Assembly: GCA_000697055.1 (NCBI GenBank)
Contig: JNDT01001334.1
Coordinates: forward strand, 1-57,601
Origin: Saksenaea vasiformis B4078
Taxonomy: Eukaryota > Mucoromycota > Mucoromycetes > Mucorales > Saksenaeaceae
Reading direction: 5' to 3'
DNA: 57,601 nucleotides
Positions 22,389 through 35,300 of the stretch are shown piece by piece (the stretch's first letter is position 1; every line of letters starts with the position of its first letter). The position numbers and the translations under genes were made by a program. The notes beneath the pieces are model-generated. The model was not told where the DNA came from. It did no database searches and saw only the letters and a list, made by a program, of their open reading frames with translations.

Positions 22389-24308
22389 TGTTGTAAGGAA
22401 AAAGCCAAGGACTCACTTCGCGGGTACACGGATAGCAGTCATCGCGGGGGCACTATCGGCTTTGCGGGGCAATTGGCTGAAAATGAATTTCCGCTAGAAG
22501 GACCTGATGCCGTTACAACGGTGGTATACAGTATGAAAGCTGCTATTTCTTTGACTATAAAAGAAAAAAGAAGGATGATATTGACGCATAATTGTCATTA
22601 AAAGTTACAGGACGTACGTTTTATTCAGAAATCAGGGTTCCAAGGAGGACTGGGCGTACATACATAGGACGCTTTTGCGCACATTCGCCCTGCGGCAACT
22701 GTAAACTCGTAATATGTTGAATAGAAGGTATAACATGAGCGAATGGTTAACATTGCTATGTTCTAGCTATGTCTTATACGACCATGTATGCCTCTTTGCA
22801 ATGTAAGTGGTAGCGACTCGGTCCGGTCCTCTGACTTTCAGCGGAAAAAGCTGACAGCCGCCTAGTGGTAACTGTCGAATATATACCACAAATTTTGCTC
22901 TGATAGCGCGCGTCTAGCCAAGATGAATGCAGCTATTAACCGTTTCTTTGCTCATTATAACCGTCTTATTAGGGTAGCCAACCAGATCTATGCGAATCCG
23001 TGTTACGTTCCGTGCGTATTTCTGTTATAGCACGCTTCGTTCCCTTTCCTTCTCTGCGCCGCCTCTGAACGTGTGGAGTGTGTCCACGCTCTCTTAGAAG
23101 GAATATAATTCCTGGATTTATTACCAACATGATCCCAATTTGTCCGTTTATCATGTCCTTATTACCAGTATTGAGACGGAGGCACCCGAGGAAAGAGTAA
23201 TTCTGGAGACGCCACTGCCGTTGCATAAATATCATAGAAAAACATTGAAATGCTTTTCTATTGCTATTGAAATAGCTACATTGTAGCTATCCATTTCAGG
23301 GACGTGAGACTAGCAAGGTTGCCTCTTTGCTGTCGGGTACCTTATCTGCTCGTTTTTGCAGGGTCCTTCGGAAGTCCACGATGAGTTTAAAAATCCCATC
23401 ACGTTCTCAACACCATAGCAACAAGAATATAATCCCTCGTTGTAATATCAATGTAGATGGGGTAAGAAAGAGTCATAAAAAAAGCATCGAACAACGAAAA
23501 AGATAACTTTTTTTTTGTATGGGGAGAAAGCATTGTTCGAAATAACAATGGCTGCAGGTAGAAGACGCGGAAGCGGTAAAACATCATAGCCGTGGTTGGT
23601 TTAGACCAGTTTGCGTTTGCTATTCGATCAAGACATATCGTCGTACAGGGAAGCAAGCATCCCGAAACATTCCAAACAGGTACAGAATTACGATTGGTTG
23701 CTCTGGATCGGCAATGTTTGGCGCGAGTGGGCATGCAGCCCAGAAAGGGCTGGGATTGTCAACAAATACCAAAAGATTGCTGGATAGAAACGATAAAGCG
23801 AAGAGGTCGGCGCGTCCTGCGTCTCTCAACTCGGTTATTCAGCCCCATAGCGAGACGATATTGCATGTATGCGTTTGTCATGATGTTCATACAATCTGAT
23901 TGCGCGATGTGTGTCGGCTCGGCAAAAAAAAAAAAAAAAAAAAAGCAGATACAGAGCCTATCGGTACAGATTCCCGGCGGATGTCTTTTTTCCGTCGCCT
24001 TTTTGCCTGGCGTCCAACTATCATTAGACGATGCTAGTGAGGAAGGAAAAGGAGAAAAGACTGGTCATCATGATACGTTTGATTCCGTCAACAAAAAAAG
24101 AAGTTATTTAGATTTGTTTACATTTTCCGTTGACAAAACTTGAAATCCACGCAGGACTATGCAGAAAGCGAGAGCGTATGATACAAGAGGGCTATGCATT
24201 TTGCTTTTCCAAGTGCCTTGTTTAACCAAAAAAGGACATTGACCGGTTTTCTTTTATAATTTTTCCACTCCAACTTGTCTTTCTTCTTTCCTTTTTTTTT
24301 TAATACTC
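22389..24308. other. Intergenic region with an unresolved coding-like tract
   Basis: 22389-23340 shows no recognisable gene. 23370-24143 carries overlapping plus-strand open stretches: one joins 23377-23461 to 23560-23899 across an 98-nt candidate intron, and another runs open from 23592 to 24143. The last 60 codons of the second (ending at 24143) look protein-like. No family was recognised and the two readings conflict. A 20-nt A-run lies at 23924-23943. Confidence 0.35.
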
Positions 24309-25515
24309 ATGGCAACACCGACGCATTCACCAGGTGCAGAGCACAAATCGTACTTTTGTAGTGGTTTTGAGCATGCCTGTAATTGGCCAAAGGCATTTAT
24401 CTTGTTTTACTCGCAAGTAACAGATGAATGAATGAATGAATGAATGAATGAATGAGATCATTTGCCGAACTGACACTGTTCAAATCAATAGCTCCAATAC
24501 GGTGCAACAAGCGATGCTCAAGAATTTCCTTGTCAATGGTCTTTTCTTCTTAGGAGGATTGGTGATTCTGGAGACCTTTTATAACTCGCCGGATCATCGT
24601 CTTTTCGGTTGTTCCTATGTCGTACGTGTCGCACAACGCAACTGTCAGCAAGTGCTGACTGTCACTTGACTTTGAAGAGTCTACTAGGTTATCCGGCGTA
24701 CTTCATTTTACTTGCAATCAACGGCAAATTTTATAGTCCTGTGGCAGAAAAAGCTTTCCAAAAGGCTCAAGCAGCCAAAAAGAAGGATGAAGCTGGTAAC
24801 TTGGCCAATGCTGTTCAAAGCATGGCTGCTATCATCTACACCGTCATTTTCTACATCAACTGTGGCATTTTTGCTGGCTTGCTCTCCACTATACCGCATA
24901 TCGGTACCTATCTCTCGTTTCTTGCCAACTGTTTCTTTGGCGCTTACTACTGTTTCGAGTAAGTCTTATCTCTCTGGCCAGACCTACTTGCCTACTCAAA
25001 CGTTCTAAACAATAGGTACAAATGGCTGTACCTTGGATGGACGATGGAACAACGCATGTCCTATGTCGAAAATCACTGGGCCTACTTTTTAGGATTTGGT
25101 AAGCAGACAAGCGTTAAGAGGAATTTTTTTTTGTTAATCATAGAGCAGGTATCCCTTTTACCGTGCTCACCTTCTTTTTGTCCGTGCTGCGTTCTGGTGC
25201 TGTATTTGCCCTCGTTTATCCCAGTGTAAGTGTGATTTATACATTTGTGTGTGCGAGATGATTTTGACGTGGAGTTGCTAGTTCGTCGTCATGGCCACAT
25301 TCGCCACACCTAAATTTACCGCGCCACATGGTCAGAAGGTCGAATCCAGCCCAGCGGCCCGTTCCCAGTGGATGCTGCCTAACCGCATCCCCGTCTTTTA
25401 TGGCGTTAGAAAACTCAACGATCTTGTTATCCTGGTTGTTCGCCTGATTGGAGGCGTCCATGCAGATGCTATTGTTTCCGAAAAGAAGAAGGCGGTGGCA
25501 AAGAAAGTAGAGTAG
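24309..25515 (+). CDS. EI24: EI24 family ER membrane protein (EI24/PIG8 homologue)
   Basis: Six exons: 24309-24412, 24492-24621, 24678-24958, 25016-25098, 25149-25225, 25282-25515; 302 aa with about five or six membrane segments. Family features in order: GFEHACNWPKAF near the N terminus, NGLFFLGG, the SLLGYPAYFILLAINGKFYS block, AYYCFEYKWLYLGWTMEQR and VENHWAYFLGFGIPFTVLTF, which correspond to the conserved FEYRW..NIERNWPYYFGFG region of animal EI24. The animal protein is an ER membrane protein linked to autophagy and importin-beta binding; its role in fungi is little known. The first intron (24413-24491) starts with gcaagt, a GC-AG intron, and contains an AATG microsatellite. No GT donor keeps the frame. 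Confidence 0.85.
24421..24455 (+). repeat. (AATG)n microsatellite inside the first EI24 intron
   Basis: About eight ATGA/AATG units in tandem, just downstream of a GC-type donor site, in a 79-nt intron. Length changes here would alter donor-to-branch-site spacing but not the reading frame. Confidence 0.9.
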
Positions 25516-25744
25516 ACAATTATAATAAACTGGCCTGTTCAATGACATGTATTGATTACGATGCAATGGATATTCTTTTTCTTTTTTCTATGATACAACA
25601 TGTTTTTCTATGCCTGTTTTGTCTTGCGTTTCTTAATCTTGACTGTCTTCAGATCTTCAACCGCCTTGGATGTTGCATGAGCAGGCAAAAGTGTATGTGC
25701 TGCAAGAAAGGAGTTGAGTTGAATGCTTAAGCACACGAATTTTT

Positions 25745-28564
25745 TTAATATTTACCTTCATTCTTCAACATTCGGTTGGCAACATCAGCAATCACGCTAC
25801 TGGTGATATATCGTTCTGACACACCCATAGGTAACATGCGTTGAGATAGAAGTTCCTTCAATTCTGCCTTCATTGCTGGCAGCTTTGCTTTTGATCGAGT
25901 GGTCTCCTTGTTCTGTGCAATCTTTCCATTGGTCTTGAGAATATCTTCATCGAACTCAACGTCCATATCCTCTGCCATCTTGCGTAACCAACTCTCTTCA
26001 TGGTTTGCCTTTTGTTCTCTATGCTCTATCTTATCAATCTCTGTGGCCAAGGTGACACGTTTCTTCATTTCTCTCAAAATGCTCAGATCTACGGGGAAGG
26101 TGGGGTAGTCTTCGCCTTTCCTCAATGTCTGGCAAAGTTTTCTGTAGACCTTGATCTCCTCTGGTCCACACAACAATAACGAAACACCATCGCGGTTGGC
26201 TCTTGCAGTACGACCACTTCGATGGACATAAATTTCGCCTGAACGGGGTAACTGATAATGGATAACATGCTCAACGAGCGGGATATCCAAACCACGGGCT
26301 GCCACATCAGATGCCACCAACACGGCTTTATCGTTTGCCTTGAATCTGTTCATCCCGTCAATTTTCGCTTTTGTCTTTTAAAAACCAAACTTTACCTATC
26401 GAGATTTTTGAAACGTTGCTTCTGTTGCATTTGGGCGTGCAAACTTAGCACTTCGATACCAAGAAGCTTGAACACGGGAACCAGTCGGCGCAAAGCGTCG
26501 ATACTGTTGACAAAGACAATGGTACGTCCGGGATAGCGTGTAACAAAGTAGTAAACGTAAAGGTCCTTCTCGTTGACTAGGCATTCAATTTTTGCTTCCA
26601 GAAGCTTTGATGCAACGACCGCTTCTGTCGTCATATCCACGATAGCTGGCTCCTTATCAGAAAACTCCAGTCTATCCAGAATATCCTCTACGCTTTGTTA
26701 ATTTCACTATGACAATGCCTGCTAGCCAGCTTACCAATGGTTCCTTTGACTTTTTTGGCTGGTTTCTTACGAGCCTTGACATTGAAGCGTAAATCCTTGT
26801 TCAAAGTAGCAGTGAACACAAATGTCTGATGTGTACCAATGTCTAACATAAAAACAGTTCAGCATAAAACGATGCCGATCTCCTTTTCTTTTTTAACCTT
26901 TTGCCTTGACTTGCAACTTGCCGTCTGTCTCTTCTGGCCATTCTGTAGTGTCCCTGTATAAATCGTTAGCGTCTCATGCCTTTTTGAAAAAAAAAGGAAT
27001 ACGTACTGGCGTTTATGAGACAGTGTTTCCAAAATCTTTGTCAAATCCTCAAAATGGCCCTTCTCCAACATTCTGTCTGCTTCATCCATCACAAGGAATT
27101 TGATATGCTTCAGCATTTCCATATAGGACTCGTTCTAAACATAATCATTTTAGCTTTTCTGGTTATCTTTTTTTCTTTTGTTATGGTACCTCTGTGAATA
27201 ACTCCCAAAGACGACCAGGGGTGGCAACAATGATATCAGGCTTAGCATTCAGTTCACGATGTTGTTTTTGGATAGCAACACCACCAACAACGGAGCAAAC
27301 CTACGTACTCGATGATGAATGGAAGTTGTAATACTTGCATATTCTACCTTGATAGGTGTGAAAGTGGCAATATTCTGGATATGATTCTTGACCTGAATAG
27401 CCAGTTCTCTTGTTGGTGTCAGGATCAGACCGCAAAGGCCACCGTTGGTCTGGTGGTTGAGAAGGTACTGTACAATAGGAACACCGAAAGCTAAGGTTTT
27501 ACCAGAACCCTATCATACACAGCTGCTTGTTGGTATCATGACAAAAATTCAATTAAAAACACATACCGTTTCCGCAGCACCGACGATATCACGACCCTTA
27601 AGAGCTAATGGCAAGGTCTTTCCTTGAATGGGTGTCGGCTCAGTGAATTTATAATACTTTAGAGCATTCATGATCTCTTCTGACAGATTGAAGGATTTCC
27701 ATGCGGATACATCAATGCCTTGAAAAATTGACGGTTAGGACCGAAAAAAAAGTGAAAAATTATCAGTTAGTGTTTAGTTACTTTGTTCAATATCATCCAA
27801 CGATGGACGGCTTTTCTTTTTTGTCTTCTCTTGCTTCTTTTCCTCTTCTTCTTCCACGGGCTCCACTTCCATAGCTTCTGGTTCGGATTCATTTAATGAT
27901 GCTTCTAGTTTTCGCACCTGTTCCCGCAACTTCTCCAGCTTTTCTTTCTTTTTCGCGATCTGTCTTTCCTTGAACGATGGCTTCTTTTCTTTTATTGGCT
28001 GACTGTCTTCCGTCTCTTCCTTCTCTTCCTGGGCGTCTTCTTCTGCTGATGGCTCGTCGTTGTTCTTTTGCTCCTCGGCTTGGTTTTTCTTCTCTCCCTG
28101 AGATTTCTCTACGAGCTTTTCATCGAACGTATCCACGTCATAAAAATCCACCATTTCTTCCATGTCCAAAGGTTTTTCAGGTGTTGCCTTCTTTGAAGTT
28201 TTACGGTTTGCTTTTTTCGCTCTCTACGGAATCGCCATGTTAGCAATTATATGCATGAACGCGACAATATACTTGCCTTGAACTTTGCAACTTTTCCTGT
28301 TTTTTCGTCTCCTGAGTACTCTACTTCAACGTCGGAAATCTCCTCGAGACACAGAAAGCCTCCAGCATCGTCCGTGATCATGCCTGAAGTGGGAGTGATC
28401 TCAGACCAGTCCCACGTATCGATGCCGCCAAGTTCTTCATACTCTTCTTGGAGCTTTCTCTTCTTATTCGTCGATTTCAGCTGTTTTGCTTGGCCATCGT
28501 TTTCTGTACGTTGACGTTTGACTGGCGTTTTCGAGTTTTTCTTGTTTTGTACTTTTTTCACCAT
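25745..28564 (-). CDS. MAK5: DEAD-box RNA helicase Mak5/DDX24 (60S ribosome assembly)
   Basis: Ten exons: 28277-28564, 27782-28223, 27567-27718, 27509-27348, 27300-27190, 27134-27007, 26953-26898, 26842-26735, 26687-26396, 26345-25745; 779 aa. A Lys-rich N terminus and a long Glu/Lys coiled-coil-like region (about 100-240) precede the helicase core: Q motif [39 protein letters not shown] (motif III, here TAT instead of SAT), then the C-terminal domain with [13 protein letters not shown] and HRSGRTARA. The WSEI/LGG N-terminal block and the insert between DEAD and SAT ([13 protein letters not shown]) are typical of Mak5/DDX24, a nucleolar helicase for large-subunit biogenesis. The first intron (28224-28276) is GC-AG (gcaagt); another donor is gttaaa (26897). 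The gene converges on EI24 with a 230-bp gap. Confidence 0.93.
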
Positions 28565-29274
28565 GATCGATTGGTTTCTATTGCTTGACAAGCAAAAAGA
28601 AAATGCCCTTTTTGAACAGACGAAGTAGTCACGCAGTTATCTTTTTTTCTTTTTCCACGTGAGTTATGGGCACTACAGTGTACACTACGCATAAGTCAGT
28701 GCATAGCATGACAGCATGGCAAAGTCAGTGACGCATAATGTTCATCTATAGAATGGAGTAAAATAGAGTTTTCACCTTTGTAACCGTTATCTCTCACGCA
28801 TAGGTGAACAATGAATCGTTGCCAAAGTCAAGTCAAATCAAAGGGGCGATCCAGATCCTCCTATAGTAAATACATAGGAACAGACAAGACGGTGCAGACT
28901 AGACTATTCCGAAAGGATAGTAGAGCAGGGTTCTCTCTCTCTCTCTCTCTCTCTTTTGTATCACATGCATCAAGGGGTTCATTGGTAAAAAGACAACATG
29001 AATTGTGATTCTGTCTTTTCAATGAAATGTTAGAGGTGGATTCTAAGGGATTTTGCAGTGAATGGTGTAGGGGTTGTAGCTACTTTACTTTTCTTTTCTA
29101 CTAAAGAGAAGGATAGATAAAGCATGTCGTTAAGCTATATATATGTCCAATTGTTAAGAGAATTGAAAGCTGCATTTTCTTGTTCAGAAATTAGGTTGCG
29201 TGACACAAAAAGAGCGTTCTTTATTTTTTCTTTATTTTGCCTCGCTCCACCTTGCATATTATACTTCTCCCTTT

Positions 29275-29307
<33 letters not shown>

Positions 29308-29442
29308 TTCTTATTTTTACCCTTTTCTCTCTTTCTCAGTACTCTTTAACTTAATAGAAAGGACTTAACCCATTCTTTTACGATTTATTACTTTTTTAAG
29401 CTTTTTCATTGACCTTGTCATCACTTTCTTGTTCATACCATC
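28565..29442. other. Divergent promoter region of Mak5 and Rac1, with CT repeats
   Basis: No gene seen. Two (CT)n runs occur (about 28932-28954 and 29285-29307) within a pyrimidine-rich stretch upstream of Rac1, typical of the promoter or 5' UTR of an actively expressed fungal gene. Confidence 0.55.
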
Positions 29443-30198
<756 letters not shown>

Positions 30199-30343
30199 TA
30201 CCTTAATCGTAGTCGCTTGCTTTGTTTTGTTTCTTAGCATTACTGTTTATTGAATTTACGCCACTTACATAAATCTTGCGCCCATGAAAAAGGGCAGAGC
30301 TTGCGTTAAGGAAAAAAAATAATTAATTGTGTATGCGTCGTTT

Positions 30344-30413
<70 letters not shown>

Positions 30414-31025
30414 CTTGTATGAAATTTGATCCCTCAGAGGACATGAGGATGTAAAAGGAACAGAACCGAGGCAAAAAACCCATTCGTAGTTAGTAACATG
30501 GTATGAGATGGTGCAACCCTATCATGGATCTAAATGCAGCATGGAAGACTAAGGCGCGCCAAGACTTATGATTGCGTTACGGTAAAAAAAAGGAACTTGG
30601 AATTTATTTGGAGTTAGCGCCAGGTAATTACAAGGTGACGCCGGAGTTATATGAAAAGTCCATAAGTACTTTCCATGCATATGTGTGAGGGAAAAGAACA
30701 AGAAAAACAGATATCATAGGGTGAAGGGAAACAAAGAGGAAAAGGAGTCAACATTGGTCAAGATGTTAGACTGCCCCAGGCTATGTCATCCATATGATCA
30801 AGTTCACTAGAATTGAGTGTCGTTTGTGGTTGTGATGAGGGACGTCGTTTGACAGTTGGAGAAGGAGAAATGGCGTGATGATGAGCTCGTCGAACAAAAT
30901 GTTTCCTAGAAGGTGACTCGAGGGATGAATGATGTGAACAACTGTCAGATTTGATATGTCCTTGTGTTGACGCACGATGAGACTACGTGGTATGACTTTA
31001 GCTCAATACAACATCGACAATCAAT
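30199..31025. other. Convergent intergenic region with a long CA repeat
   Basis: 3' flanks of Rac1 and the P-loop protein gene. Apart from the CA microsatellite, only short ORFs without coding character are present. Confidence 0.6.
30349..30412. repeat. (CA)32 microsatellite
   Basis: 64 bases of uninterrupted CA repeat, preceded by an impure cacgca unit. The reverse strand gives a GTGTGT tract. Likely length-polymorphic between isolates. Confidence 0.97.
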
Positions 31026-32369
31026 TTATCTCACATTTTGACGAATTTTTCGTAGCATTTGCTTCGAACTCCATGTTGCCTCGTGCACTCGTGAATATTC
31101 CTCATAAAGCATTCGCAGTTTGCCTGTTTGCGGATCAACAAGTCGTTCATTTGTCCTCTTCATCCGTGATAACACCTTGACCTGCAACAACAATTAAGTA
31201 CACTAAATAGCATGGATATATCTACCAACTTACAACTGTTGTATGGAGAATGGCCAAACTACGATCCACATTGGTATTATTGATTTTGGGTACCTTGCTT
31301 GAAATCAGCACGTGTTGTTCTATTTTTTTCTCTTCCTTTTCTTTTTTTTTTTTTACCAGCCATTCGTCTGCCTGTTCACATAGATGCTGTTGGATCATTC
31401 GAATATTATCAAAATAATGAATGTATTTATTGGATCGGGGAGCCACAGTCATGTATTTTGCCCGAATGGCGAATCGTTCTGCGTGTTTTTGCTGTCACTG
31501 TTTAGTTACAATATACGTATTAGAGAAGGACGGACGGAGCTTACCTCGTTACTAATATAGATCAACAATGGTATGCAATTGGGATATTTTTGTAATAATT
31601 TTCGCATGTTTTCAATGGACAGCGCAACACCCTAATTCGTCATCAAATCAATTTTTTCTAGAAATTGCCTCGCTACTGTACCTCGATGACCAGGCATTCG
31701 TTTCGTGCATTGAAATTTGCAATTGTTCTGTCCAGTGTATCAAGTAACAGCGCATTCTGAGCCTCATAACCTTCAACAATGCCGAGTGAATTTTCGCCAG
31801 CATGATAGGACGATGCCCATAGTAGCTGTGATGATTTTTGTGGATCAAAACTACGTAAAAGTGATCGTACGTGATCGGTCGATAGAACGGTGGTAATGCC
31901 AATCCTACATGAAGGAGAAGATTACTGTTTAGAGACGCTATTCGCATTCGATGAGAAAAGAAATAAGCAGTAGAAAACCTGTGTGCAAGCAGACTGGCCA
32001 ATGTCGACTTGCCGCAGCCTGACGTGCCACCGAGGAGGATACAAACCGACTGTTCCCGATTCATGATTTGCCATGCCACCTGGAGATCAGTTAGTAGGTT
32101 GGTGTAATGGAGACGGAAAAGCAAGGATTGCAGTCGAGTGAGGAACGCATTTAGGTTTTGTTGTTCCGGGAATTGCTCGTCAGCCTCAATGAGCCCTATT
32201 GTTGTTTGTGTTAACTGAGTAAACGATCAAATGCTTTAGTACCAATCGTTTCCTGCACATGAGAATGTTTCACACCAATGAACGACAGTAAGAGTTGAAT
32301 ATGGTACTGAGTACACCGTTTGGGCTTGCACTGTTTGTTGTTGTCAGTGTAGACTAAAAACGGTCGCAT
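31026..32369 (-). CDS. P-loop kinase of the LPA1/2-phosphoglycerate kinase-like family
   Basis: Seven exons: 32243-32369, 31979-32195, 31682-31904, 31545-31631, 31357-31491, 31234-31293, 31026-31181; 334 aa. After an N-terminal substrate-like segment ([19 protein letters not shown]) comes Walker [11 protein letters not shown], then [50 protein letters not shown] and [11 protein letters not shown]. This order matches archaeal 2-phosphoglycerate kinases and the plant low-phytic-acid LPA1 proteins. The substrate is unproven: a small phosphorylated metabolite or a role in inositol phosphate supply has been proposed for the plant proteins. The start at 32369 is the nearest good ATG; the frame stays open upstream to 32465 and an extra 5' exon is possible. 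Confidence 0.78.
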
Positions 32370-35300
32370 CGATGGACTTGTTCCGACAAAATCGGCAAAA
32401 AAAATCCAGTACATTAAAGCATATACATTTAAACTCAGAAACATATACTCTTTGTGGCACGTCAAATAAGGCTTTGCAAAAAAGCAATCCGGGAAACCTT
32501 GTATGACCCTTCTGACAGATCTTCCATAGCATCAGATAAAAAAAAATTTCGTATGCTAAACATCATTAAGCCATCCTACATGGACGTCCATCCTCCTCCT
32601 TCATAGACCATAAACACCACTTATCAAATAGATGTTTGGACTTTGAAAAACTTTCAGCGGAGAAACGGTTCCTGGGAATCCTGAACCATTCCTCACAAAC
32701 TATCGGTATGCTTTCAGCCACCCTCAAACTCCGGTAGACATCACGTAAGAATTTCCTCGCAATTGCTTATTAATTCATCAGAAACGGAAAGGTGGCTGGA
32801 GGTCGAAATGGAGACTTGCTGAGGGAACCCCACGTGGGACCAGACAATGGAAAACGTTGTGCGACATCCTCGCCGTCAAGTCAAACGCGAAGGGCAAGAC
32901 GCTTACCAAATTCATTATGATTTGTTAACGCCCCTGTGAGTGGATTCTTAAGATCTGCATACCACGATGGAGTCCACACAGTTAGAAATCACCAAACTGA
33001 CCGTTAGCGATACCAATTTACAAGAACAATTAACATTTTACAAAAGAAATGACCTAAGATCTTCATAGATATCGTCTACAGCAAGGATTAAAAAACGTTA
33101 TCTATCCCTATCATCTCAATATCTGAAGGAAAGCCTGACCCAAGGCAACTGCAATGTCCAAATTCGAAGACCGCCGAAAGCAATTTGGAGACAGAGTAAA
33201 TCTAAAATCTCAAGGAACAGCTTACGAGAACTCTGGATACTTTTACAAAGCGTAGACTAGGTATCATTTTCCCAAAAATATCACTGCCTAGAGCTTGTAT
33301 TTTAATTGATAGTCATAAAGAAATAAAGAAGTTATATGTACGTAATTGGTTATGTCTCTTATGATGAACGCTTCAATTGTGTCTTTAATTCTATCCCAAA
33401 AAATTTTCGTTGTATGTATAACTCTTTGTCGCTGTCAGGCAAGTATAAAGTAGCACTGCTCATCTGTACGCAATATCATTCATATTTCGCTTGACAGATT
33501 CTCATAAAGAGTTATTCCCTTCAAATCCCCCCACAGCCATCAATCAGCAACTCGCTGCTTTAGCTCCAGGAACGCTCCAAACGCCGACCATGTGGGGTAC
33601 ACCCCTATCACCGAAATAGGTATATGGTCGGGGGAAGCCAACGTATGTCAGAACGTATCAAAGGTTCTAAACACTGTCAGGCATTGATGCTGCGGAACAA
33701 GGCCTGTGCCCTCAAGAAGTGAATTCTCGATCGCCTGACAAAAGTTAGCCCCATGATGCATACCCAATTCTTAACGAAAAGTTGATGCTCCATGGAGGCA
33801 GTATGGGTTCAGGGTAACGTTCATATTTTATTCAATAACAACCAGTTGCAAGATCTATACTGAGCAAGTATTAACGAGCAAGCCACGATTGTTTTCTTGG
33901 TCGACAATTATCGCACCGGACAGCGCTTTTGCAGCAGCGTAGCGGTGCTGTGGGGAAGCAACCCAATCTTTGTTTAGTATAACAGATCTCTCTTCATCAA
34001 GCTCAGTATACCGCTGACTCGTTAAAAACTTTGAAAGATTTCAGCGGTCGGCAAGGTCTTTGATGTTTGCATCATTTATGCCCGCCGTAGCTACCTTCTG
34101 GCGCTTTTTTGCAGGGACCGACAGCCGCAGGTGGCGATTGCAGAGACCTTTGTAGTTGTGGAATGAGCTCTAACGATAATAAAACGTAGCATTGCGATAG
34201 TCAGAACTGGTCCTGACGCAATGTGATTTCTGTCCAGCGCTCTGAGGTGGTCAAATGCCTCGTCATGTAATTAGTGGCGCACATGAATGGAACGATGAGA
34301 TTGCCAGTGTCCCTAAGAGTCTGCAATGGAGGCCTTGAGAGTCTGTAACGGTGTATTGGAAGTATGCGACGGGATCTTGGGCTGCACCGGGTTTTCGAGA
34401 ATCTGCAATGGGCTACTAGAAGATGCGCAACACTAGAAGTCCGCAGAGCGAGAGCCTGCAACAACAGTTTTGCATAGCGTTATACAGTGTCACTCTACAG
34501 ATTTTGGCGATCAGTCGAAAATTGTTTTGAGAACCTGTAATTTACACTTGCACATTGGCGGATTGAAGTCTCGATTAGAAGCTCATTTTGCATATTTCAA
34601 ACGTAATCACTATATATATAACATATTTAGCTAATCCTGTAGAAGGGGTCGAAACAACGTGTAAACGCAAGACAGTGAAATAGTTTTAACGAGAGCGTGA
34701 GTTCGCCAGAGAGGACCTAGAGAACTGGCAGAGGGATTATTGTGCGCCTGAATTGTTGCTTGATCAGAGGAGTCATGACGAAGCAGAAGGTCTCTTTGAT
34801 CCACGCTCGCCTGTTATAGGTATCAAACCCTGTGCCTATTGCAAACTGCTGAGCCATGTAATGAATTTCTTCATACATCAGTCGACGTATAAAGTACGCA
34901 GCTATCGATATATTACCCAGCGAGTAGCTAAAGGAATCATAACCGCAACGCAAGATCAGATGTTCTATACATTCGCTTTGTCATGAATTCTAACGACTTC
35001 CCACTAAGCTTTACGAAGTACAACGCACAGCCGATATCCCGTTCATGACTTATGCTGTTACATATTACGCACCCATTTTCAAAATCCCCAAAAGCTGCTC
35101 ATTCTTCTTATCGCAAGTATGACGGTTGCTTAAAAAAGAAAGAAAGAAATTGGACGAACTTCGCGATAGACCAATGGCAAGATATCGTATAGACCGACGA
35201 GGACTGGCGAAGCTACGCATCTTCTCGGACCTGAGCGGACGATCGTCAAGTGATGATTCGAGGGTACAGTGACGTGCCAGCAGAGGTAAAAATTGGCAAC

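Noticed and set aside
30349..30412. Possible telomere-like or CRISPR-like repeat array
   Set aside because: It is a plain CA dinucleotide microsatellite without spacers.
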